Below are positions 43,741 through 52,127 of a stretch of 64,000 nt of DNA, in pieces. The first letter of the stretch is position 1. Each line of letters starts with the position of its first letter. Source of the stretch: Lachnospiraceae bacterium (GTDB lineage: Bacteria > Bacillota_A > Clostridia > Lachnospirales > Lachnospiraceae); assembly GCA_024684065.1 (NCBI GenBank), contig JAIKXO010000252.1, forward strand, positions 1 to 64,000, given 5' to 3'. The position numbers and the translations under genes were made by a program. The notes beneath the pieces are model-generated. The model searched no databases. It saw only the letters and a list, made by a program, of their open reading frames with translations, and was not told the origin of the DNA.

Positions 43741-44697
43741 TTATCTTGTCTTTAAGAATTCATATTCCCTTTTTGCATCCTCATCAGCGGGATATGCCGA
43801 AATATACGATTCCATGCCGGTTTTTGCCTTTGAAAACTCGCCCATCCTCTCATAGGTTACTATCTCATTAAATCTGAGGCTTTGCATGGAGCCCGCATCA
43901 TCAAGTTCTATGCCTTTCTGAAAGGATGACAACGCTCCCGGCAGATCCGAAAGCTTAAGCTTTACAAGCCCCAGCTCATTCAGCATGGCGGCATCGGCCT
44001 CATTGCTGTCAAGCCAGGTCTGATACAGGGTCTGGGCGTATTCCGGATCATCAAGGGCATCATAGCACCTTCCCAGATATATTATCAGTCTTGCATCATC
44101 TTTCGACTTTCCCCTGGCCTTTTCAAGATAGTTTCTTGCCTCATCAAAATCACCCATATAATAAGAGAAAACACCGTGCTGATAATCGCTCATCTTCTCG
44201 TTCTCTGAAACGGCTTTTCCTATATAAGCGTTCGCATCCCCCTCGAAGCCGGCATCGCAAAGATCCATATAAATTTTCTGATACAATACATACCTGGACG
44301 GCTCAAGTTCAACAGCCCTGTCAAAATCGGATAACGCTGCAGACTTATCCCCCTTCGTAAGCCTGACCTTGCCCCTCATATACCAGGCATCCTCTTCATC
44401 ATCATCGATACCGATTATAGCGGAAAAGGTATCTTCTGCGTCATCATACCTCCCCTGCTTGTATTCGCAGACCCCGAGGTAATATGAAATATCGATATCA
44501 ATATCCCTGACTATCCCGTTCGTTACGGAAAGGGCGGTTAAGAAGGAATTCTCAGCGCTCTGATAATCGCCCGCCCCCATATATGCTATGCCCTCTTCCC
44601 TGAGTGAACGCTTTTCTTTTTCTATGCTGCATCCCGGCATAAAAAAGGACATTGTCAAAATTACCGCAAAAAAGAAAAAAACTCTTTTATTCTTCAT
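43741..44697 (-). CDS. TPR-repeat lipoprotein
   Basis: A 318-residue secreted lipoprotein: signal peptide (NKRVFFFFAVILTMSFF) with lipobox PGCS, then about seven tetratricopeptide repeats (for example YYLGVCEYKQGRYDDAEDTF, AWYMRGKVRLTKGDKSAAL, LNELGLVKLKLSDLPGALSS), which form a protein-binding superhelix outside the membrane. The start is ATG 44697: its ATGA overlaps the stop of the HAD gene and AAGGG lies just upstream. Partner unknown; such proteins often scaffold cell-envelope assembly. Confidence 0.8.
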   Translation of the reverse strand: MKNKRVFFFFAVILTMSFFMPGCSIEKEKRSLREEGIAYMGAGDYQSAENSFLTALSVTNGIVRDIDIDISYYLGVCEYKQGRYDDAEDTFSAIIGIDDDEEDAWYMRGKVRLTKGDKSAALSDFDRAVELEPSRYVLYQKIYMDLCDAGFEGDANAYIGKAVSENEKMSDYQHGVFSYYMGDFDEARNYLEKARGKSKDDARLIIYLGRCYDALDDPEYAQTLYQTWLDSNEADAAMLNELGLVKLKLSDLPGALSSFQKGIELDDAGSMQSLRFNEIVTYERMGEFSKAKTGMESYISAYPADEDAKREYEFLKTR

Positions 44698-45335
44698 TTT
44701 CCCTTCACTCTCAATAACAGCTCCAAAGGCTCTTTTATCCTCATACAATCCCCATGTGCTTCCCCAAACCCGTATGCCGCGTGTATAAACGGAACCGAGG
44801 CTTTTTGACAGGCTTCCTCATCCATAACGGTATCCCCTATATACACCGGCCTTTTCAGCCCGTGCTTTTCAGATATAATATTGATATTATCAGCCTTATA
44901 CAGACCCGTATCCCCCGGGCAGAGATGGTCCTTAAAGTACTTCTTAAACCCGGTTTTTTCATACATAAGCTCTATATATCCGATCTGGCAGTTGCTTACG
45001 ATAAAAAGCGGGATCTCCCGGGAAAGCTTTTCAAGTGTCTCCTCAAGTCCCCCGTAAACTATTCCGGATTCCTTCCTCAGAAAATCAAATTCATAGCCCG
45101 AGCATATCGGGAGGAATCTTTCCCTCTCCTCTTTTGTGGAGTCAGGTATTATGTCCCTTATGATATCGAGCATCGGAAGCCCAAACAGCCCCTTAAGCCT
45201 GTCGGCCGTTACACTGACATCATGGAAGCCATTATCCTTAAGGGCCTGATTCCATGCCTTTTCGACAACAGGAGTAGAATCCCATATCGTCCCGTCCACA
45301 TCAAATATTGCACCATCAAAAATACAGTCGTTCAT
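44694..45335 (-). CDS. HAD-superfamily phosphatase
   Basis: A 213-residue HAD hydrolase of the phosphoglycolate phosphatase type. Catalytic motifs: FDVDGTIWDS (nucleophile Asp near residue 12), IVSNCQ (near 115), KADN (Lys) and IGDTVMDEEAC (acidic pair near 168). An alpha-helical cap lies between residues 20 and 85. Substrate unknown. The start is ATG 45335 with AAAGGGG 6 bases upstream. Its stop codon overlaps the start of the TPR lipoprotein gene (ATGA), so they are co-translated. Confidence 0.85.
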   Translation of the reverse strand: MNDCIFDGAIFDVDGTIWDSTPVVEKAWNQALKDNGFHDVSVTADRLKGLFGLPMLDIIRDIIPDSTKEERERFLPICSGYEFDFLRKESGIVYGGLEETLEKLSREIPLFIVSNCQIGYIELMYEKTGFKKYFKDHLCPGDTGLYKADNINIISEKHGLKRPVYIGDTVMDEEACQKASVPFIHAAYGFGEAHGDCMRIKEPLELLLRVKGK

Positions 45336-45426
45336 TTTGTCCCCTTTCACATGTCCCTTTCTCCAATATCAAAAAGGATCATTGACCATGAAGCATCCGG
45401 CATAATCAAAAGGAAGTCAATGCCAT

Positions 45427-46452
45427 CTAAAACATATCATACCTTGCCATGAATTCCTCCGTAAACCTCTTCGCGCCCTTTTCGTTCAGATGTGAAGAAT
45501 CTCCGAAAAACTCATTAGGATAGCATAATATCTCAGTATCTATCGTAACATCGGGATATGATCCTTCTATTGACTTAAGGTAATCCGCATATTGACTGAT
45601 ATAGTCATCGTTAAGTCTGTCAAAGGAAGCCCTGTTCATCGGAGGCTGTGACACAACAGTCCGTATACCGTATTCTTCGCAGAGCCCAAGCAGCCTCTTC
45701 AGATATATATCAAGAAGCATAAAGTCTTCCTCTGTGTTCAGCTCCGTATAATTTGATTCATAATTAAGATCGGACGATCCGTCATCCGTCCCGAAGAGCC
45801 CGTGCCCTCTTTCCGAACATATTTTATCATAGCTTTCAATATTTGCCCCGTATCTCCCGAAAAACCTGCTGTTAATAAGCGCAGGCATATAGCTCCCCGG
45901 CAGATCAAGGTACATGCTCACCACATCGAAAGCCCCATGCTCTCCGTCACAGACCGAAGCGGATCCGTATTTTCTCCCCTCGCAGTATACTTTAAGCGCT
46001 TCCGGAAAAGAAAGATCATGAAAATATATGCTCCTGGTCCAGAAATTATCAATATAAGAGTAATGAAACGGAGCAAACACTATGATCACGCTTTGCGGAG
46101 CCCCGGCTTCTTCTATACGGTGTTTAAGGGCATAATACATTTCTATCGCGGTCGCGCCCCCCACGGCAAGATTATAGACATTGTCCCCCATATATTCAGG
46201 CACCAGGTCAGCCATAGCCCTTGAATCTCCGAGGATTAGGATATCGTCCTGTCCTTCTTTGTCGATCTTCCCCCTCACAAAATCCTTAGTATACCTCCAG
46301 GAAGGGTATTCCTGATCCATATATCCAAATGGGCAAAAAGCCGTATACAGCACCACTGCTATGACAGGAAGGGCCGCAGCCATGCATTTCAGAAGAAATA
46401 TCAGTTTTTTTTCATTATCTGCTTTATTATTAATAAACGTTTTCTGCTCCAT
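45427..46452 (-). CDS. Membrane-anchored SGNH-like protein, MBOAT partner
   Basis: A 341-residue protein with one N-terminal membrane span (FLLKCMAAALPVIAVVLYTAF) and an extracytoplasmic SGNH-like fold. The block I motif is ILGDSRAM (Ser near residue 76) and the closing DxxH-type motif is GDSSHLNEKGAKRF (near 315). Such DltD/AlgX-like proteins accept an acyl group moved across the membrane by an MBOAT protein and place it on a surface polymer. The MBOAT gene lies 54 bp upstream on the same strand, which supports that role. GGGG lies 8 bases before the ATG. The polymer is unknown. Confidence 0.75.
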   Translation of the reverse strand: MEQKTFINNKADNEKKLIFLLKCMAAALPVIAVVLYTAFCPFGYMDQEYPSWRYTKDFVRGKIDKEGQDDILILGDSRAMADLVPEYMGDNVYNLAVGGATAIEMYYALKHRIEEAGAPQSVIIVFAPFHYSYIDNFWTRSIYFHDLSFPEALKVYCEGRKYGSASVCDGEHGAFDVVSMYLDLPGSYMPALINSRFFGRYGANIESYDKICSERGHGLFGTDDGSSDLNYESNYTELNTEEDFMLLDIYLKRLLGLCEEYGIRTVVSQPPMNRASFDRLNDDYISQYADYLKSIEGSYPDVTIDTEILCYPNEFFGDSSHLNEKGAKRFTEEFMARYDMF

Positions 46453-46506
46453 TTTTTACGCCCCTGCATCCGGTCAAGGACAGCTTATACGGATCAAAGC
46501 ACAGGA

Positions 46507-47949
46507 TTAAAAAGCCTGATACAAAAATTCCTGTGTGGAAAGGTTAGCGGAGAACAGTATCAGAACAACCAGTAAATAATAAAAACCCCACCGGAGAGGA
46601 ACGTTTGCGTGTACAAAAAGCTCATATATCATACAATTCTTCCTGTTGCAGGCAAGGTCGACAGCAAAAACCACAAGAAGAGACACTACCGCAAAAAGCA
46701 GGTTGAACGTTCCAAGGCCCAGATCAAATATAGTTCCATCAAATAAATGTCTGACCGAATTATCTCTGAAAAGTCCCAAAAAAACATTCCCCGCTTCTGA
46801 CAGGTCTGAGGCTCTGAAAGGTATCCAGGCAAGAGTTACAATAGCATATGTTATCGCTATTTTAACTCCCTGTATGAACCGGGCTCCCGATCCGGGTGAT
46901 TTATTAAGGAAAAAGTTCCCGATCCTTCCGCCAGCGGACTTTAAGATAAGCTCCGCAGTCTGAAGCACCCCATGAAGCAGCCCCCACACTAAAAAAGTAA
47001 GCTCCGCCCCATGCCATAAACCGCTAACGGTAAATACTATAATAAGGTTTACGTACCGCCTGGCATTCCCTTTACGGCTTCCGCCAAGAGGTATATACAG
47101 ATAATCCCTGAACCAACCGGAAAGAGAGATATGCCAGCGTCTCCAGAACTCTCTTACGGATCCCGAAAGATAAGGCTGTTTAAAATTACATATGATATTA
47201 TATCCCAGGATCCTGGCTGATCCCAGGGCGATATAGGAATATCCCGCAAAATCGCAATATATCTGGAGTGAAAACGCTATTACCCCAAAAAGCACCGCAG
47301 TGCCCGAAATATCTGAATAATTGTCATAGACCATATCGGTCAAAATCGAGAGCCTGGATGCGACCGCAAGCTTTAAAAAATAACCCCACAGCATCACCAT
47401 AAGACCTTCCTTCACCCTGACCGTCTCAAATGAATGATCATTTCCTTCTGTCTGGGGAAGGATATTCCCCGCTCTTTCTATGGGGCCGGAAAGAATACAG
47501 GGATAAAACGAGACAAAAAGCGCATACCTTACCGGATTCTTTTCAGGCTCATATTTGCGTCTGAAGCAATCAATTACATACGATGTTGATTGCAGTGTAT
47601 AATACGAAATTCCTGCCGGAACCAGCAGATTCAAGGTTTTTGAAGTTCCCGCAAGTCCCAGGGCAAAATTGGCATACTTAAAAACAAGCAACGGTACAAG
47701 GTTTAAAATAACGCAAATAAATAACAATATTTTTCGTTTATCGATGTTTACATTATATAAAATATAACCTGTTATCCATGTAAGCACGGTTGAGATAACA
47801 AGAAAAAGCGCAATCCCTCCATCCTGGCTCAGATAAAAAACATAGCTGACAATAAGGAGCCAGATATATTTATACTTATCAGGAACAATATAATATATGA
47901 TCGTAGTAACCGGAAAAAAGATCAGAAAAGCCGTCGAATTAAATAGCAT
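46507..47949 (-). CDS. MBOAT O-acyltransferase (AlgI type), first copy
   Basis: A 480-residue polytopic protein of the AlgI/DltB group. Signature segments are SFYPCILSGPIERAGNILPQ, EFWRRWHISLSGWFRDYLYI with PLGGS following, and the catalytic His in VSGLWHGAELTFLVWG (near residue 310). It moves acetyl groups from the cytoplasm to the outer face for O-acetylation of a polysaccharide. The start is ATG 47949 with GGAGGGAAGG just upstream. Forms a two-gene unit with the SGNH protein downstream and is divergent from lepB. Confidence 0.9.
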   Translation of the reverse strand: MLFNSTAFLIFFPVTTIIYYIVPDKYKYIWLLIVSYVFYLSQDGGIALFLVISTVLTWITGYILYNVNIDKRKILLFICVILNLVPLLVFKYANFALGLAGTSKTLNLLVPAGISYYTLQSTSYVIDCFRRKYEPEKNPVRYALFVSFYPCILSGPIERAGNILPQTEGNDHSFETVRVKEGLMVMLWGYFLKLAVASRLSILTDMVYDNYSDISGTAVLFGVIAFSLQIYCDFAGYSYIALGSARILGYNIICNFKQPYLSGSVREFWRRWHISLSGWFRDYLYIPLGGSRKGNARRYVNLIIVFTVSGLWHGAELTFLVWGLLHGVLQTAELILKSAGGRIGNFFLNKSPGSGARFIQGVKIAITYAIVTLAWIPFRASDLSEAGNVFLGLFRDNSVRHLFDGTIFDLGLGTFNLLFAVVSLLVVFAVDLACNRKNCMIYELFVHANVPLRWGFYYLLVVLILFSANLSTQEFLYQAF

Positions 47950-48022
47950 CCTTCCCTCCAGGGGACAGCTGATCCTGTCAGTGTTCACAGCTGCACCAGA
48001 AACTGCCAATCGGCTCTTAAAC

Positions 48023-48051
48023 TTGTATTTTGAAAACGATTGTACTATAAT
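48023..48051 (+). promoter_or_regulatory. lepB promoter
   Basis: TTGTAT (48023-48028) and TATAAT (48046-48051) spaced by 17 bp; predicted start near 48058, about 30 bases before the ATG. Confidence 0.7.
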
Positions 48052-48089
48052 AAAAAAAGTGTGTCAACGTATCGTGATCTGGAGACAAG

Positions 48090-48632
48090 ATGGAAAAAAA
48101 AGGGACTACCAATGTAGATATAAAGACAGAGATCAGGGAATGGATCATCGTAATAGAGATCGCGGTTATCCTGGCAGTGATCCTTAACATGTTTTTAGTG
48201 GTAAATGCCGTAATCCCCTCTGCCTCCATGGAAACCACCATAATGACAGGTGACAGGATATTCGGAAACAGGCTTGCCTATATAAACAGTGATCCCCAGA
48301 GAGGGGATATTGTCATTTTCCGCTTCCCCGACGATGAAAAACAGCTCTTTATAAAAAGGGTGATAGGTCTTCCGGGCGAGACCCTTTTTATTCAGGATGG
48401 AAAGGTATATATAAACGGAAGCGAAACACCTTTGGACGAACCCTATGTCAACGGGGAACCGTTAGGAGATTACGGGCCCGTCACGGTTCCGGAGGGAGCA
48501 TATTTTATGCTCGGAGACAACCGTAATAATTCCGCGGATTCAAGATACTGGAATAATCCCTTCGTTTACCGGGACAAGATACTGGGCAAAGCATTCTTCA
48601 GATATTACAGAAAGCCCGGGAAAATAGAATAA
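48090..48632 (+). CDS. lepB: Signal peptidase I
   Basis: A 180-residue type I signal peptidase with one N-terminal membrane anchor (IIVIEIAVILAVILNMFLVV). The catalytic serine is in PSASMETTI (near residue 46), the general-base lysine in FIKRVIGLPGE (near 88), and box E is GDNRNNSADSRYW (near 142). It removes signal peptides from exported proteins. Compact form with a single anchor, as usual in Gram-positives. GGAG lies 6 bases before the ATG. One of few plus-strand genes here. Confidence 0.95.
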   Translation: MEKKGTTNVDIKTEIREWIIVIEIAVILAVILNMFLVVNAVIPSASMETTIMTGDRIFGNRLAYINSDPQRGDIVIFRFPDDEKQLFIKRVIGLPGETLFIQDGKVYINGSETPLDEPYVNGEPLGDYGPVTVPEGAYFMLGDNRNNSADSRYWNNPFVYRDKILGKAFFRYYRKPGKIE

Positions 48633-48649
48633 GAAATATATATCATTCT

Positions 48650-49453
48650 TCACCTGCAGCCGAGTGCATATGATATCAGATACAGTATGAATAAATGCGC
48701 CGGATAAAATGCGTAGAATGCATATTTAAAGCCTTTATGCCCAAGCCTCCCCCTGCTGTTATTGTACAGCAAAAGCGGTATGATCGAAAAAAAGGCAAAG
48801 GGCTCATACTCAAACGGGATCTCTCCTATCACACATTTTGCAAATCTGTTTTTCCTGAAAAGATACATTAAGCTTATGGCAAGGACTCCTTTATAGCTGT
48901 AATCCGTCCTGAGAAGATAAGCTATGCCCATGCACAGGCCAACGGCCAGAATGGAAAGCGCATAGATCATAACGGGATGAAATCCCTTAAGGAACGAAAA
49001 GCGCCTTTCCATTACGCTCTGCAGCAGATACATGCATATAAGCCCCAGTAGGAGCGTAAAATATACATTTTGATGCTTTAAGTCAAACGGATTTCTAAAA
49101 AGGGCAAGATCAAAAAACACTTCCGAGATAAACGCAAATATAAGCAGGTTTCTTGCATATTTCCAGACGTTTTTAGTATGAAGAAAGCCTTCAACCAAAA
49201 GAAAACAGAAAATGGGAAATGCGATCCTTCCTATTTTATTATGCATGATTCCATACAGATCGTTCATGCTTTTAAAGGTCTCAAAGGACATATTTCCGAC
49301 GTTAACTTCAATATACGGATTTAAAACCGCAACTGCTGCATGGTCGATGACCATGATCACGCTTGCGATCAGCTTAAGCGCTACGCCCGAAAGACCTATT
49401 TTTGCAATTATCCCGTCTAAACCGCTTTCCAGCCTGCTGCCAATTGAACCCAT
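48650..49453 (-). CDS. TraX-family membrane protein
   Basis: A 267-residue integral membrane protein with about seven hydrophobic helices, of the TraX family (F-pilin acetylase and many chromosomal relatives in Firmicutes). The family start is seen in LKLIASVIMVIDHAAVAVL (residues 27-45), followed by IGRIAFPIFCFLLVEGF (near 92) and the C-terminal YAFYPAHLFILYLI. Chromosomal copies are not linked to conjugation and may acetylate surface components. GAAGGAGG precedes the ATG. Convergent with lepB, 17 bp apart. Confidence 0.82.
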   Translation of the reverse strand: MGSIGSRLESGLDGIIAKIGLSGVALKLIASVIMVIDHAAVAVLNPYIEVNVGNMSFETFKSMNDLYGIMHNKIGRIAFPIFCFLLVEGFLHTKNVWKYARNLLIFAFISEVFFDLALFRNPFDLKHQNVYFTLLLGLICMYLLQSVMERRFSFLKGFHPVMIYALSILAVGLCMGIAYLLRTDYSYKGVLAISLMYLFRKNRFAKCVIGEIPFEYEPFAFFSIIPLLLYNNSRGRLGHKGFKYAFYAFYPAHLFILYLISYALGCR

Positions 49454-49832
49454 TGTTTTTCCTCCTTCGGTGATAAGGGATCTTTACCCCGGAAATATAT
49501 GATATATCCTTTGCAGGACCGATGGCTTCCTGCATACGATCCGATAATCCGATCGTAAAATAATATCATCACTTACTGATCAGGACCATTCATAATGCAA
49601 ATATTTATTTTCTATCATATCATAATCCGTCCGTTTCAGTATAACACTTAAACTATTTTTTAAAAAAAGTTATAATTTGAAGTTTTTCAATGACTTATGA
49701 TTCATTTTGTGCTATAATTTCCTCTGAATTGTTTTTAGGGCCCTGAAACAGGTCTGTATCGTGGTTTTGCAATAATAATGACCATTCAGATAAAGGGCCA
49801 TGTAAAGTATTTATGGAGGGAAGGAATAAATA
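49454..49832 (+). promoter_or_regulatory. Promoter and structured leader of the DUF3048 gene
   Basis: The promoter is ATGACT (49690-49695), 17 bp, then an extended -10 TGCTATAAT (TATAAT 49713-49718). The leader of about 110 nt can form a closing stem GGCCCT (49739-49744)/AGGGCC (49794-49799) with inner stems CCTG/CAGG (49742-49752) and GGTC/GACC (49751-49754, 49780-49783); the inner stems partly compete with the closing one. It matches no riboswitch that I recognise. The first 230 bp of the gap show only AT-rich sequence and the traX ribosome binding site. Confidence 0.5.
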
Positions 49833-50963
49833 ATGAAGAAAAAATCTTTACTCTTACTCCTCGTTCTTTCAGCTTCACTCGTTTTAGCAGGATGCGACGA
49901 TGATGAAGAGGAAAAGGAACAGGATTCTGCCTTTGCAGACCCCGTTATCCAGGTTCTCACCGATGATGGCAATGATAAGGTCGAGCCTGAAACCGTTGTC
50001 GAAGAAACGGTAGTTGAGGAAGAAACAAGGGAAGGCATGTATCGCTCCGAGCTGACCAATGAATGGATCGATGAAGCCATAAAGGATCAGAGGCCTATCG
50101 CCGCAATGGTGGACAACGAGAAAACAGCGCTTCCTCATTTCGGACTTACCAAGGCTGATGTTGTTTATGAGATGACCAACTCAACGGCGAATGACGGCGT
50201 AACCCGTCTTATGGTATTGGTCAAGGACTGGGAAAGCATCACACAGCTTGGCTCGATCCGAAGCGTAAGACCTACGAATCTTCAGATAATCCCTGAATGG
50301 AATGCAGTTATCTGTCACGATGGCGGTCCCTTTTATATAGACGATTATCTTGCAAAAGATTATGTAGAGAACTTTTCGGGAACATTCTCACGTGTAAACA
50401 ACGGTAAGCCGAGAGAGTTTACTGAGTACATCTGTACAGGGGATCTGGACAAAAACTTTACCAGCAAGGGCTACAGCAGGACCTACAACGATTACTATCC
50501 GGGATGGCATTACCAGTTTGCTTCAGAAAATTCTCCCATTGATCTGTCCTCAGATCCGAATTCAAAGGATGCTACGCATGTCCAGCTTCCTTTCAGGCAT
50601 AACAAGCCGTTTTTCGACTATAATCCGGACACCGGTCTCTATTATTATTCCGAATACGGCCAGAAGCATACGGATCCCGGAAACAACAACGAACAGCTGT
50701 CATTTAAGAATATACTCCTTCAGGATGCGAGATATATTAAATTTGATGATAATGGATATATGATGTTCCATTCCATTGATTTCAACCGCGATGGCTGGTT
50801 CTTAACCAACGGAAAAGCGATCCCGGTAACCTGGTCTAAGGAAGACGAGCTGACTCCTACAAGGTACTACGATATGAACGGAGATATGATAACCCTTAAT
50901 ACCGGAATGACCTATGTCGCTCTTATACCCGATGATATATGGAGCGGTCTTGAGATAAACTAA
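49833..50963 (+). CDS. DUF3048 (YerB-like) lipoprotein
   Basis: A 376-residue secreted lipoprotein: signal peptide KKKSLLLLLVLSASLVLAGC with the lipobox Cys near residue 20, an acidic linker (residues 21-70) and then the DUF3048 domain. Family landmarks are PIAAMVDNEKTALPHFGLTKADVVYE (in two parts near 90-115), TRLMVLV, IRSVRPTNLQI (near 150) and a C-terminal beta-rich half (TYVALIPDD). Function of the family is unknown; B. subtilis YerB is membrane-linked. AAGGA lies 7 bases before the ATG. Monocistronic, with promoter and terminator on both sides. Confidence 0.85.
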   Translation: MKKKSLLLLLVLSASLVLAGCDDDEEEKEQDSAFADPVIQVLTDDGNDKVEPETVVEETVVEEETREGMYRSELTNEWIDEAIKDQRPIAAMVDNEKTALPHFGLTKADVVYEMTNSTANDGVTRLMVLVKDWESITQLGSIRSVRPTNLQIIPEWNAVICHDGGPFYIDDYLAKDYVENFSGTFSRVNNGKPREFTEYICTGDLDKNFTSKGYSRTYNDYYPGWHYQFASENSPIDLSSDPNSKDATHVQLPFRHNKPFFDYNPDTGLYYYSEYGQKHTDPGNNNEQLSFKNILLQDARYIKFDDNGYMMFHSIDFNRDGWFLTNGKAIPVTWSKEDELTPTRYYDMNGDMITLNTGMTYVALIPDDIWSGLEIN

Positions 50964-50993
50964 TAAAGAACGGTAAAGAATGTTCCGGGTGAT

Positions 50994-51070
50994 GATTCGA
51001 TCTGTTGACCGAATCGGCACGGACTGAGGTTCGTACCAAAGCGCACGATTTGTTTCGCAAATCGGCGCAG
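50994..51070 (+). repeat. 77-nt dispersed repeat, copy B
   Basis: Aligns without gaps to 55686-55762 with 65 of 77 identical bases. It folds into three hairpins: GATTCG/CGAATC, GGCACGGAC/GTTCGTACC with a TGAG loop, and CGATTTG/CAAATCG. The middle stem is kept in the other copy, with one pair changed from G-T to A-T. It lies in the 3' untranslated region of the DUF3048 gene. Confidence 0.7.
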
Positions 51071-51075
51071 ATAAC

Positions 51076-51112
51076 GAAAAAGAGAAGCGCCAGACCGCTT
51101 CTCTTTTTCTTA
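51076..51112 (+). terminator. Intrinsic terminator of the DUF3048 gene
   Basis: GAAAAAGAGAAGCG and CGCTTCTCTTTTTC form a 14-bp perfect stem with a 6-base loop and an A-run/T-run pair. It is symmetrical, so it could also serve transcripts arriving from lgt on the minus strand. Confidence 0.88.
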
Positions 51113-51283
51113 TTACCGCTAACAAAAAGCTCTTACGATGATCGCACTGCAGCGCATTGAAACGCAATTTTTTGTAAGCGAAAACACATCCGATGATCTG
51201 TCCCGGAAGGATGAAAACATAACTTTTATGAGGCCCCTGAAGAGCAGGCACTGTTACCGGAACGGGACCGGATTAAAAAAGCT

Positions 51284-52102
51284 TTATGATACAGCCTTAT
51301 TCAAATTATCCGGTGACTTTTCCTCTTCAGTGCTTTCCTCTTTCCAGGAAGGCTTAAGATCAAGCTTTCGTTCCACCAGATAAAGCCCTATTGAAAAGGC
51401 AAGCATAAGAATGGAAATAAACTGTGATGTAGACAGGGCACCCACACTGCCTCTCGGATCATCCCTGAAAAACTCTATTATAAACCTTCCTATGGCATAT
51501 CCTCCGAAATAGATCACGGAGATATCTCCTCTTCTTTTAACCTTAAAACAGCAGGCGATCATAAGCGCGGCGAGCAGCAGATCAAAAGCCGCGGAATACA
51601 GCTGCGTGGGTATCAGATGAACCCCCGCCGGTGCCAGGGAATTCTCGGGAAACACCACACTGAGCCTGGAAGCCGTCTCCTTACCGTAGCAGCATCCGGC
51701 CATAAAGCATCCGAGCCGTCCAAAGCCCTGGCATATCGCCACTCCCGGGACCAGTGCATCCAGATAGCTTAAGAACGATATTTTCTTTAACCTGCAGTAC
51801 GTATAAATAGTGATCACTCCGGTTATTATCCCCCCGTAAACCACAAAGCCGGAGGAACCGAGCACCGAGAGCGGTGATGAAAGGAAATCCTTTACTTCGA
51901 CAATGACAAACATTATCTTTCCGCCGATCCATCCGAAAAGCAATGTATATATAGCAAGACTGCTGTAATGATCGGATGAGAGCTTCAGGTATTTATCGCA
52001 TCGATAGCCTCCGTAAAGAACCGCGATCATAAACCCTATCCCTATCATAAGTCCGTATCCATGCACCGTAAAACGTCCGATGCTGAAAAGATCCATAGCC
52101 AT
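51284..52102 (-). CDS. lgt: Prolipoprotein diacylglyceryl transferase
   Basis: Lgt (272 residues) adds diacylglycerol from phosphatidylglycerol to the lipobox Cys of prolipoproteins such as MetQ, the TPR lipoprotein and DUF3048 in this window. Seven hydrophobic segments are visible; HGYGLMIGIGF opens the protein, and the Lgt signature appears as GFGRLGCFMAGCCYG (near residue 140), a Cys-containing variant common in Clostridia. RFIIEFFRDDPRG lies near 230. ATG 52102 is preferred: AGGAGG lies 8 bases upstream. FruK lies directly upstream. Confidence 0.92.
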   Translation of the reverse strand: MAMDLFSIGRFTVHGYGLMIGIGFMIAVLYGGYRCDKYLKLSSDHYSSLAIYTLLFGWIGGKIMFVIVEVKDFLSSPLSVLGSSGFVVYGGIITGVITIYTYCRLKKISFLSYLDALVPGVAICQGFGRLGCFMAGCCYGKETASRLSVVFPENSLAPAGVHLIPTQLYSAAFDLLLAALMIACCFKVKRRGDISVIYFGGYAIGRFIIEFFRDDPRGSVGALSTSQFISILMLAFSIGLYLVERKLDLKPSWKEESTEEEKSPDNLNKAVS

Positions 52103-52127
52103 AAAAAACACCTCCTGAAACCTGTTA

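Larger units (their letters stand above)
50964..51283. other. 320-bp gap: repeat copy and terminator
   Basis: The gap holds the 77-nt repeat copy at 50994-51070 and the DUF3048 terminator at 51076-51109. The rest (51110-51283) shows no convincing gene: short frames exist on both strands but have no ribosome binding site. Confidence 0.5.

Noticed and set aside
49454..49832. c-di-GMP (GEMM) riboswitch before the DUF3048 gene
   Set aside because: Looked for because a cyclase is present in the window, but the conserved GEMM core sequences are absent.
51138..51383. Plus-strand frame overlapping the lgt 3' end
   Set aside because: No ribosome binding site, and half of it is antisense to the well-supported lgt gene.
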